DNA of 52,967 nt from Arthrobacter sp. M4 (GTDB lineage: Bacteria; Actinomycetota; Actinomycetes; Actinomycetales; Micrococcaceae), in the NCBI RefSeq assembly GCF_020251205.1, contig NZ_JAIWYX010000021.1, positions 1 through 52,967 of the forward strand. Reading direction: 5' to 3'. Made by a program: the position numbers and the translations under genes. Positions 17,881 to 26,400 of this stretch are shown piece by piece. The first letter of the stretch is position 1. The number at the start of each line of letters is the position of its first letter. The notes under the pieces are model-generated. The model was not told where the DNA came from, made no database searches, and saw only the letters and a program-made list of their open reading frames with translations.

Positions 17881-18183
17881 TCAGCCGATCTGAATCCGTT
17901 GGTCTCCGAGTTCAACCTCGATCCGCAACCGGCCACCGACCGCTTCGACATACTTGCGCAAGGTATCGACCTGGGCGCGATCAATATCCCCGTGCTCGAT
18001 GCGGGACACCCTGTTCTGACTGACGTGCAGCCGGTCAGCCAGCTCAACCTGCGTCAAATCGGATGCCTCGCGAAGTTCCCGAAGCCGGTAGGCCCGGACC
18101 TCATCGAGCAGGCGCTTCTTATGGGCATCAACAGCGGCCCGGTCCACGGGACGCTTTGCCAGCATCTCCTCAATAGACGTCAC
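17881..18183 (-). CDS. HigA-like XRE antitoxin
   Basis: The 100-residue protein has a central helix-turn-helix (DLTQVELADRLHVSQNRVSR) of the Cro/XRE type and ends in a short beta region. Its ATG overlaps the end of the toxin gene, giving the toxin-first order usual for HigBA. It should neutralise the toxin and repress the operon. Confidence 0.88.
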   Translation of the reverse strand: MTSIEEMLAKRPVDRAAVDAHKKRLLDEVRAYRLRELREASDLTQVELADRLHVSQNRVSRIEHGDIDRAQVDTLRKYVEAVGGRLRIEVELGDQRIQIG

Positions 18184-18548
18184 TACTTCGATTCTCCTTT
18201 CAGAATCCTCAGATGATCATCGAACAAGTCATCCGCAATCGGGATATTCGTCTTGTACCACCGGGTCCAATTCCCGGCCTTGTCTCCTGCGACAAGCAAG
18301 ATCGCGTGCCGCTCCGGGTCGAATGCAAACAAGATCCGCAACTCCCACCGCCCGCTCGATCCCGGCCGAAGTTCCTTCAAGTTCCTATGCCGCGAACGCA
18401 CCACCGTGTCGACAAGCGGACGACCCAGCTGCGGACCACGCTCAGCAAGAAGCTCCAACGCTGCGATCACCTGTTCGTACGAGTCCTGATCGAGCCCGAT
18501 CAGCCATGTCTCCACAAGCCCCACATCAACGTTCCACACCAACACCAC
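18183..18548 (-). CDS. HigB/RelE-type (Gp49-like) toxin
   Basis: The 121-residue product contains GRPLVDTVVRSRHRNLKELR, then WELRILFAFDPERHAILLVAGDK and NWTRWYKTNIPIAD, the core of the phage-derived Gp49-like toxins of the RelE superfamily. These are ribosome-dependent mRNA nucleases. Several GTG codons lie near the start, so the exact N-terminus is uncertain. The pair looks complete, unlike the second toxin-antitoxin locus at 18833-19740. Confidence 0.88.
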   Translation of the reverse strand: MVLVWNVDVGLVETWLIGLDQDSYEQVIAALELLAERGPQLGRPLVDTVVRSRHRNLKELRPGSSGRWELRILFAFDPERHAILLVAGDKAGNWTRWYKTNIPIADDLFDDHLRILKGESK

Positions 18549-18549
18549 C

Positions 18550-18574
18550 CTACAACTCTTAGGTTCTACAACTC
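18550..18574 (-). promoter_or_regulatory. Direct repeats before the higBA-like operon
   Basis: CTACAACTC occurs at 18550-18558 and again at 18566-18574, a 16-bp spacing, directly upstream of the toxin start. This fits an operator for the HigA-like protein, which is an inference. Confidence 0.45.
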
Positions 18575-18643
18575 AAGAGCTATATTGCGATCGGCACGGC
18601 TCGCATCCAACCGGGTCAATGTGTCCTTCATCGGAGGTGAATT

Positions 18644-18850
18644 GTGGCAATGTTCTTGGATCCGATACAGCAGGCACAGCGATTGCGACTGCGGGCGGCC
18701 ATGTCCGGCCGAGAACTCGAACCCAGGCTGTGCGGACTGCCCTTCGGTCATCAAGACGCAGCGAGCTGGCACTTGACTCGACCAGTTGCGTTAAACAACG
18801 GCAGCCACCCACGCGGCACGAGGAGGTCACGCTCAAGCGTTTCGTCGTAG
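18644..18850 (+). CDS. Doubtful small ORF with a good ribosome site
   Basis: GGAGGTGA precedes GTG 18644 and ATG 18650. The first 25 residues (MFLDPIQQAQRLRLRAAMSG) look protein-like, after which composition degrades, so this may be a truncated gene. No family is recognised. It overlaps the end of the broken zeta-like toxin on the other strand. Confidence 0.3.
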   Translation: MAMFLDPIQQAQRLRLRAAMSGRELEPRLCGLPFGHQDAASWHLTRPVALNNGSHPRGTRRSRSSVSS

Positions 18851-19240
18851 TTGCAAATTGATGCTAGCCGGAAGAAATGACGGATCCCGTCCGGATGTCC
18901 CCAGTTCCTGATACTGCGTTGATAACCACCCAGTGTCCGGGCTGCGTCCGCGTGTCTTTCTGATGAGGGCATTCTGCGCCGTGGATTTGCCGGCACCGGG
19001 AGGGCCGGCGAGGACTATTGCCTTCCTGTCCCGGCGCACCTCGGGGTGTGAATCGGTAAAGCGGGCCAGGATCTCCGCGTGGAGCTGCCGACGACCAAGG
19101 CGCGGCTCCCGTCGTCGGACGTTGAACCATTCGGGGTTCTGGCTCGTGGCGTACCGGCTGCGGGCCGTAAGGGGTCCGTCGTCTGCGCCCAGCGCCTCCA
19201 AGAGGGCGCGGTGGACTGCGGCCCGTTCTTCGGTCGTCAC
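18833..19240 (-). pseudogene. Zeta-toxin-like kinase, truncated
   Basis: The frame from GTG 19240 carries the expected N-terminus and a Walker A loop AIVLAGPPGAGKST. A frameshift follows; the native continuation QPGHWVVINA is found in another frame near 18930, and then homology stops. The rest of the UDP-sugar kinase fold is missing. The toxin should be inactive. It lies 14 nt after the intact antitoxin gene, in the same operon. Confidence 0.7.
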
Positions 19241-19254
19241 GCCTTACAGCGTAG

Positions 19255-19740
19255 TCATTCGGACGCGGGGACTTCGTCCGAGGCGTCGAGAATCAGGTCG
19301 TACGCCTCACCGTCGATGAGCCCCTCATCGAAGGCCTGGCCGACCTCCTCGAAGGAACCGGGTGTATCCGGGTACGGGGTAGAGTCCCACTCGGCCTGCG
19401 CCGCGGCCAAGCCTTCGTTCTTCGCATAAGCCCACACGGACAGTTCGCGGATCATCGTGTCCCGGTCAATGTCGCCGGCAGCGTAGCGCTCGGCGATTTC
19501 GTAGGGGCTCGCACCGCTGAACCCTTCCGGGATCGGCTTCACCCCTCTGGCGTCCGCCTGCGTCAGCAGCTTGCTGATACCCGGCTGACTGACGCCCAGA
19601 GCACGGGCAACCACACGCTGATCTGCCGTCTCCACCGCCGCCCGGATGTCCCTGATGTAGTCCAGGGCGCCAAGCTCGCGGCGTGCACGTGCACGGCGGG
19701 CGTTCGCAATTGCGGCCTCGGAGTTGGCGGCGATCGTCAT
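19255..19740 (-). CDS. Antitoxin with helix-turn-helix, partner of zeta-like toxin
   Basis: The 161-residue protein has an N-terminal DNA-binding helix pair (RVVARALGVSQPGISKLLTQ) and an acidic C-terminal half, as in antitoxins paired with zeta-like kinases in actinobacteria. It is intact although its toxin is broken. A palindrome at 19761-19774 just upstream may be its operator. Confidence 0.75.
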   Translation of the reverse strand: MTIAANSEAAIANARRARARRELGALDYIRDIRAAVETADQRVVARALGVSQPGISKLLTQADARGVKPIPEGFSGASPYEIAERYAAGDIDRDTMIRELSVWAYAKNEGLAAAQAEWDSTPYPDTPGSFEEVGQAFDEGLIDGEAYDLILDASDEVPASE

Positions 19741-19760
19741 GCCCGACCCTCCTCCACTGT

Positions 19761-19774
19761 ATAACCAATGTTAT
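19761..19774 (-). promoter_or_regulatory. Inverted repeat upstream of the antitoxin
   Basis: ATAAC and GTTAT flank CAAT, 20 bp before the antitoxin start, in an AT-rich context. It is a candidate autoregulatory site. Confidence 0.45.
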
Positions 19775-20248
19775 CCCGACCGTGATGAGCTGTCAGTGCT
19801 GTGCACTTGCCGACCGTCCCACAGCCTGTCACCGGGCCCGGCATCACCGGTAAGCAGTGGTGGGCTTCCCGCGGGCCGGTGCCCCCGGTTGTGCGCGGCT
19901 GCCCGCCAGGCACAGGGTCTTGGACAAACCCGTTCTCGAAAGCATCATGTTCTTGAACTGAATACCCACCACCTCCAGCGCCTAAGTCCCACCTAGGTGC
20001 TCTGCCCCGAGCCGATCATTCTAGTGCCTCCACCGGAACGGTAAAGGGCGCTTCGCGTCACTTCGTGATTGCCCTCCGGACAACCCTTGACCATCCCGGC
20101 TCCGACAATGATCGGCCCGTATCGGGACAAAGCCCCACAGCGGCAGGCACTCAGAAAACCAGCAGCCGCGGACCCGACCCCGCTGCCAGCAAACACAATT
20201 ACCTAGGGGAACTTAATAGTGTTGAATAATGCCACTGCCCGGCTCCGG
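19775..20248. other. Gene-free stretch
   Basis: No supported coding sequence. The stretch ends at the left inverted repeat of the Tn3-type element. Confidence 0.5.
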
Positions 20249-20672
20249 TGTCATTTTCAGAAGCTGACGGCACAAATGTCAGAAGTCCTGTTCACTAAGC
20301 AATTGGGCGGCGGAATGCCCGGGCAGAAGCGACGTTGGTGCAGAGGAGTACCAGCCGCTTGTGTTCACAGGCCACCACCCTGTAAATCACGGGAAGGTCA
20401 GCGCAATCAGCTTCTAAAAGTGACAGGCAGTATTGAACGCTTGGCAGGTCCTGCAAAGTTTGGTGCCGTGCATAGCGCAAGGAGAGGATTGCGGAAGTGT
20501 AGTGGTGATTGTCGCCACCCTGCAGCTTGTGGTTGTCACCGCCAATACCTCGGCGCCAGTCCCCCTGTGCCTTAAGAGCCGGCTATGCGCCCAGGAGCCC
20601 TACGCAACCAGGCCTTTCCCGCCTCTAGGTGTTTGTTGTCCCTGCTGAAAAAACCCGGGCCACCGTGATTGG
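20249..20672. repeat. Tn3-type end repeat, copy A
   Basis: About 420 bp starting at the inverted repeat are repeated at 21914-22331 in the same orientation, with moderate divergence. It appears to be non-coding end DNA. Confidence 0.8.
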
Positions 20673-20750
20673 CCCTGTTGGCACTCTTTGCCGTTGCCAA
20701 CCCCAACCTTTCCATGTCGTTCTGTTGACGCTGCCGATAGGATCGGCGGC

Positions 20751-20969
20751 ATGGGTGCCTGGAATAAGAAGCAACCAACCAAAGGCCAGGCCTTGTTCAT
20801 GGGTGTTATTGCGCTGTTGCTGGCGACCAACATTGTGGTTGCCGTGTTGGTGGAGGGCCGCCCTGCGACCGTCCTCTTTTGGATTGTCCTGGCTATGGAC
20901 CTAATTCTCGTGGCCATGAGCTTATGGTTGTACCGCCGAGCCGTGAAGAGGCCACCGACGCGCGGCTAG
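20751..20969 (+). CDS. Small two-helix membrane protein
   Basis: The 72-residue product starts MGAWNKKQPTKG, has two hydrophobic helices and a basic tail RRAVKRPPTRG. The N-terminus resembles that of the frameshifted gene at 32367-32583 (MSRFWNKKTPGG). Size and topology match the small proteins that directly follow the YD-toxin tips at 33130 and 34376. An immunity role is inferred. Confidence 0.6.
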   Translation: MGAWNKKQPTKGQALFMGVIALLLATNIVVAVLVEGRPATVLFWIVLAMDLILVAMSLWLYRRAVKRPPTRG

Positions 20970-21069
20970 GCCATACGGCATGACGCCGTGCTGAAAGCCC
21001 CGCCAACCCCCGCCGCCGGCGGCAGTGGCGCAATCTCGGAAGACCACGACCCTCACCCCGACCGCGGGA

Positions 21070-21408
21070 CTAACGGAGCAACTCGATTGTCAGGCCGACA
21101 AAGGCCAGAATTCCCATGCACATGTACATGAAGCCCATGAACTTTATCGTTGGAACGTCGGCGAAGGTAAAGCCTTCTGGCGGTATTCCTTTGCTCTCTT
21201 TGTACATACGGGACCAAGAAGTTGCGGCACCATTGATGTCCCTAAAGATGCAGAGACCGTAGAAAAAGATTGAGAGTCCCATCAGATAGATAATCACCAG
21301 CTGCAGCCATGCCGGGCCTCTCAGTACTGCAAGAAGAAAGCTGAGGGCAACGGAAGTTAGGAAGAAACGAAAGAGACCTTTGGCGGGCTGCGGCTCCTCG
21401 ACGAACAT
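21070..21408 (-). CDS. Small membrane protein
   Basis: Counting from ATG 21408, 112 residues hold two to three hydrophobic helices (FFLTSVALSFLLAVL, then LVIIYLMGLSIFFYGLCIF, and a C-terminal one), with a polar loop SWSRMYKESKGIPPEG. A longer frame to 21570 exists, but its N-terminus is not protein-like. No clear ribosome site decides the start. It lies inside the Tn3-type element and may be another immunity-type protein. Confidence 0.55.
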   Translation of the reverse strand: MFVEEPQPAKGLFRFFLTSVALSFLLAVLRGPAWLQLVIIYLMGLSIFFYGLCIFRDINGAATSWSRMYKESKGIPPEGFTFADVPTIKFMGFMYMCMGILAFVGLTIELLR

Positions 21409-21630
21409 CCGCTTGATGAGACGAAGTGTTCTGATGTCTCCCCCTCCGAGTGACGAGCCCTGGCCGAGCGTGCACGGTCCCAAGTGTCTCGAGGCTACTC
21501 CACTTGGCACGTCTCGTTTCCCTCTGCGTTCCGAGACACGATGCTTGGAAACAATGCACCCACCCGCCAAAGCAGTGACGTCCTATAGCCAACGGGCCTA
21601 ACGGTCCACCTCACAAGCGTCTTGCTGGCC

Positions 21631-21873
21631 TCAGAAGCCGCGAAGCCAATCCACCGGATAGCCCATTTCCTCGAGCGAGAAGAGTACTTCCTCCGCATGA
21701 AATGCGCCGATCCTCCAATCGAGACGGTTGGCCCCCTCGACTGCGATGCAGGGGACACAAAGAAGCGCGTTTTGAAGACTTTGGGAACAGGAGTACCGAA
21801 CAAAAGCACCATAGTGCAGGGGACTAGCGACCATCCAGTGTTCAAGAGTCCTATTCACAACTCCCGGAATCAC
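21631..21873 (-). CDS. Small hypothetical, perhaps partial
   Basis: The frame encodes up to 80 residues ending RIGAFHAEEVLFSLEEMGYPVDWLRGF, a well-behaved C-terminal sequence. The N-terminal part and the GTG start are weak; an ATG 36 nt in is an alternative. No family is recognised. It lies at the right end of the Tn3-type element. Confidence 0.35.
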   Translation of the reverse strand: MIPGVVNRTLEHWMVASPLHYGAFVRYSCSQSLQNALLCVPCIAVEGANRLDWRIGAFHAEEVLFSLEEMGYPVDWLRGF

Positions 21874-21913
21874 AGGGGACTCTGTGCCGTCAGCTTCTGA
21901 AAATGACAGTTTT

Positions 21914-22331
21914 TGTCATTTTCAGAAGCTGACGGCACAAATGTCAGAAGTCCCGTTCACTAAGTCATGGACGGCGGAGTGCTGGGCAGAAGCGACGTTA
22001 GTGCAGAGGGGTACCATCAGCTTGTGTTCACAGGCCACCACCCCTGGAAATCACGGGAAGGTCAGCCCAATCAGCAAAAACAGGGCGTATTCGGGGAACG
22101 CCTGGCACGTTCTGGAAGTTTGGTGCCGTCCATAACGTCAGGAGGATTGCGGAAGTGTGGTGGTGATTTGTCGCCGCCCTGCAGCTTGTGGTTGTCACCG
22201 CCAGAACCTCGGCGCCAGTCCCCCTGTGCCTTAAGAGCCGGCTATGCGCCCAGGAGCCGTACGCACCCAGGCCTTCCCCGCCTCTAGGTGTTTGTTGTCC
22301 CTGCTGAAAGAACCCTGGCCACCGTGATTGG
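21914..22331. repeat. Tn3-type end repeat, copy B
   Basis: It starts with the same 24-bp inverted repeat (21915-21938), only 5 bp (GTTTT) from the right end of the element at 20249-21908. No right-hand partner end is found further on, so it is a solo end or a broken second element. Confidence 0.75.
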
Positions 22332-22829
22332 TGGGGCGGCGGCGTGAGTTACAGATGCTTCTATATTCGTCACGCAGTCGTTGGGCTTCGACACACGGCG
22401 AACTTGCGGTCAGTTGGGTCCGGTCGTACATCTTTGGACGAGGGACTAGAAACGGTTCTAGCGGACGTCAAGGTACTTGTTCGTGGCCAACTCATGGCGA
22501 AGCTTCGACCCGTAGACTGGCTGGAGGCGAAGGGAGCAGCCGTGGCCAGGGCGTCGAATGCACGGTATCTGGGTGCTGTACCTGTTGGCGCCCTTTGCCT
22601 CCGGCGCCCTTCTCGCCCGGCTCATGAGAGACGTCCGGCATTGGTTCTGACAGGCACCAGGCGCAAAGTGCGGGACGGCCTGCGTTGTTGTGATCCGGTT
22701 GGTAGGACCGCGTTCTCGTCGCGCTCGAGGACACCGTACTGGAGGCCGACGACGTTCGTGGTCGAATGATCGCCTTGGGCCGTTCTGTTGTCGCCCCTCT
22801 GAGCCGGCACCCAAGCAGATAGGGTAGGC
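22332..22829. other. Decayed stretch
   Basis: No full gene is supported. A short plus-strand frame around 22557-22649 encodes a membrane-type segment (GIWVLYLLAPFASGALLARL), which may be the remnant of another small membrane gene. Confidence 0.35.
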
Positions 22830-23081
22830 ATGAGCAACCTGGATCAATACCGCGACCTTCCCCCTAAAATGAAACGACTCGCCCGCACAAGCCTCTGGCT
22901 CTTCTGTGGGGCCATGACCGCGGCACTCGTATTTCGGCCATTGCTGGGGTTCTGGCCGACGATGTTGCTATTGGGTGTGGTCATGACCGCCGCGTTAGTG
23001 CCAATGGGGATTGCAGCAAGGCGGGAACACAGGGAACTAGAAGGACCTCCGAAAACGCAGAGCTCAGACCCAGTTGACTGA
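22830..23081 (+). CDS. Small two-helix membrane protein
   Basis: The 83-residue product has two hydrophobic segments (LWLFCGAMTAALVF and TMLLLGVVMTAALVPMGI) and a basic then acidic tail (AARREHRELEGPP). The tail pattern AARRE resembles the candidate immunity protein at 34087. It lies 340 bp before the first YD toxin gene and is a candidate orphan immunity protein. Confidence 0.6.
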   Translation: MSNLDQYRDLPPKMKRLARTSLWLFCGAMTAALVFRPLLGFWPTMLLLGVVMTAALVPMGIAARREHRELEGPPKTQSSDPVD

Positions 23082-23425
23082 GCATCCCGGTGCCGAAGCC
23101 ACCGCAACTACGGGCTAAGCGACTCTTTTAGGTGGGTTGTGCTTCTCCTCGCTGGTGGCGAAGGTGCACGAGGCTTTCCTCCGAGGCTTGTATCCCCTTG
23201 TGGTTTCCAAGATCATGTGGCCGAACAGTGTCGAGACGCTGCGCAGCGGTGATCCAACCGGTCGCTATTTCATTTCCTGAATCCTAGTTTTTCCACAGGA
23301 TTTGCTCAAGATCCTTGATCCGGCCTTGAGGTGCCGTTTAGCGTCTAGCCCATCACTCGTTTGGGGGTCGGGGCTTTCGGGATGTTGGATCGCCTGGATC
23401 TGGTCTCGTAGAAAGTCCTGGGGAA
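23082..23425. other. Upstream region of the first YD toxin gene
   Basis: No gene is seen. The stretch probably holds the promoter of the toxin gene, but no clear -35/-10 pair stands out. Confidence 0.4.
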
Positions 23426-26400
23426 ATGCGTACTGTTCGTCGCCGGCGTGAGCCTGCCCTTTTTCACCTCAACACCGCCGCCCAGACGGCATTCAGACTC
23501 ATCTTTTCCGTGATCGTCGCACTCGGGGTCGCCGTCTGCGGACTCGCGGCACCATCGTTCGCGGCACTCCCGCTGGGGGCCGGATCCAGCCTCGGAACAA
23601 CGTCGGTTCAGGCGCCGTCGCTGGTGCCGATGGTGAATCCGTCGGTGCAGGCCGGTGTGTTCGTACCGGTGCAGGGCCGCGCGGTGGACACCCGCTCCGG
23701 TTTGGGCGGGATCACTGGTCCGGTGGCGGCGAACACGTGGTATCCGTTCCAGATCCTCGGCCGGGCAGGTGTCCCCACCACTGGTGTGGACGCCGTTCTG
23801 GTGAGCCTGACCATCGTGAACGGGACCACGACGAATGTCGCACAGTTGGTGCCGAACACGGCCAGGCACCATGACACCACCGTGCTGTATTCCGGGATCA
23901 ACGACACGATTTCCAACTCCGCGGTGGTCGCTGTCGGCACGGACGGCCAGCTGGCACTGTATTCCTCGTCTGCCCAGCAGTTCATCGTGGACGTTCAGGG
24001 CTACTTCACCTCCGGCGACACTCCCGCACCGGGCGCCTTCGTTTCCGTTCCGACGTCGAGGGTGATCGACACCCGCGACGGGACAGGTTATCCGGCCGGT
24101 GCGTGGTCCGGGTCCGGGATCAAGAGCCTGACCCTGAAAGGCAAGGGCGGCGTCCCCGACACGGCCACCGCGGTGTTCGCGAACATCACGATCATCAACG
24201 ACACCGACACCGCGCAGATCACCCTCGCATCGTTGCCCGGCGGTGGCTTCGCCGGCGGCGCCGATCCCGGCACGACCATCAACTTCCGCGGCCAGGCCAC
24301 GACTGCGGTCGCGGCGGTGCTGAACCTGAACGCCGCCGGGGTCGTGGACATCAAACACGACCCGTCGTATGCCACGGGTTTCCATGTGCTGGTGGATATC
24401 CAGGGCTATTTCGACGGGCAGGTCTCCAACAGCGCGTTCACCACGGTCGAGTCCCGGATCTACGACTCCCGCATCCCGAACACTCCGGTCCCGGCCAACG
24501 GAACCGTCGAGGTACAGATCGCCGGCGTCGGCGGCCTGCCGGCGGCGTCCACGGACCTTGCGGGCGTGGTCATGAACATCACCCCGGTCACTTCTGGCTG
24601 GGGTTATCTGCGGGTCTGGCCCTCCGATGAGACCGAACCGAACCTGAGCACGCTGAACTACACGGCGGACTCGGTTTCCAATGTTGTGGTGGTCAGACCC
24701 AGCGCCACCACGGGCAAGGTGAAGATTTACAACAACGGTTCAAGTCCCGTGCACGTCGTCATCGACTCGCAGGGCTGGTTCAACAACGCCAACCTGCTGC
24801 CTCCGGTCACCACCAACGGCACCGAATCCGGATCCCGGGCCAAGGCTTCCATGGTGAGCCATGCCCTTACCGACATGTCCAAGTTGGCGCTGAACCCGAC
24901 CAACGGCAACGTCTCGGTGACCGGGCGGTTGTTCCACGTGCGGGGCATCGGGCAGGACATGAACGTGGGCTGGCGGTATAACTCCAAGTTCGACCACCGA
25001 CCCACGCTGTCGATGGGGCGGCTGGAAACCGCTCTGCGGATCGACCCGGCCACGGGAAACATGATCTACACCGCCCCGGACGGCGGCTGGTACACCTTCG
25101 TCCTCTCCGGCTCCACGTACACGATGGCGCAGGAGCTGAACGCCTCCCTGACGAAGGTCTCCGGCACGGAGTACCGGCTGCGGTTCAACGACACCGGCAT
25201 CACCAACGTCTATCAGGACGACGGCGCCAACTTCGTGCTGCAGCGCTCCTTCGACGCCAACACCACCAACCCGAACACGGTCACCTACACCTACGGCAAT
25301 GGCCGGCTCACGCAGACCACGGACACCCAGGGCCGGACGGTCTCGTACGTCTATAACGACACCAGGAACCTGAACCAGCCCTCCGCCATCACCGACAACT
25401 CCCTGAACCGCACCGTGAGCATCGAATACGGCGGCGGGGAGGGCCGGATGTCCAAGATCACCGAGGCGACCGGCGCCATCACCACCTTCGCCTACACCAA
25501 CGGCAAACTCACCTCCATCACCGACGGCCGAACCAACACCACCGCTCTCGCTTTCGCTGCGGACAACTGGGTGAACACCATCACCTACGCGCAAGGCACC
25601 GCGGCTGCGGCGACGTGGACGCTCACGCACAACACCGGACCAACGCAGTCGTACTTGACCGATCCGAACAGCAAGCAGGCCACCTACAACCTGGATGCCA
25701 GCAAGACCCGCGTCTCGAGTGTCACTGATCCGAACGGCCACGAGACCTCATCTACGTTCGACGGGCACGATAACCGAACCGTTGCCACCAACGGCCTCCA
25801 GAAGAGCACCACGTACACCTACAACGCCAACAACAGCCTGACCAAGATCACTTCACCACTTGCCGGCGCCAGCGGCACCGCAGGCGACGTCACGTTCACG
25901 TACCCGAGTGTGACCGGGGATCCCCTGCTGAATTATCGGCCCGACACCGCCACCAACAGCGAGGGCAACACCAGCACCATCCAATACGACGCCAACACGA
26001 AGAACCCGTCCAGGATCATCACGCCGGACAACCTCGGCGGAACGCCGCAGCGCTTCTACCAGGGCGACACAGCGGGCACCACCTGCGGGGCCAAGCCTGG
26101 CCAGCTCTGCCGCTCCACCGACGGCAACAGCAACGACACCACCTACAGCTACGACACTGCAGGCAACCTGATAACGGTCACCCGTCCGCTTCCGCTAGGG
26201 ACCATCAGCTACACCTACGACGCGGCGGGAAGGATCGCCACCAGCACTGACGGCAAGAACCAAACCGCCACCTACACCTACGATGCCAACGACCGGATCA
26301 CCCAGACCCGCTTCGGCGCGAACTGCACCCCGGCCAGTGCCCCCACGAACTGTGTCACGTACACCTACGACGCTGCAGGGAACCTCACCACCCGCGTCGA

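Larger units (their letters stand above)
20249..21908. mobile_element. Element bounded by Tn3-type inverted repeats
   Basis: A 24-bp sequence at 20250-20273 (starting GTCATTTTCAGAAG) is repeated exactly in inverted orientation at 21884-21907. With one more base each side the ends read TGTC and GACA. The motif and the subterminal TGTCAGAAG are typical ends of Tn3-family transposons. No transposase is present, so this is a non-autonomous unit like the Tn3-derived miniature elements. It carries small membrane-protein genes. Flanking 5-bp sequences (TCCGG and GTTTT) do not match, so target duplication is not shown. Confidence 0.65.

Noticed and set aside
20249..20672. Looked for a Tn3 transposase end inside the 420-bp repeat
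   Set aside because: No frame in either copy gave a transposase-like C-terminus, and the open frame in copy A is not kept in copy B.
22458..22847. 129-codon minus frame
   Set aside because: Low-complexity Arg/Pro-rich reading overlapping the start of a better membrane gene; not supported.
23345..24385. 346-codon minus frame at the start of the first YD gene
   Set aside because: It is antisense to the signal peptide and repeat modules of a clear secreted protein.
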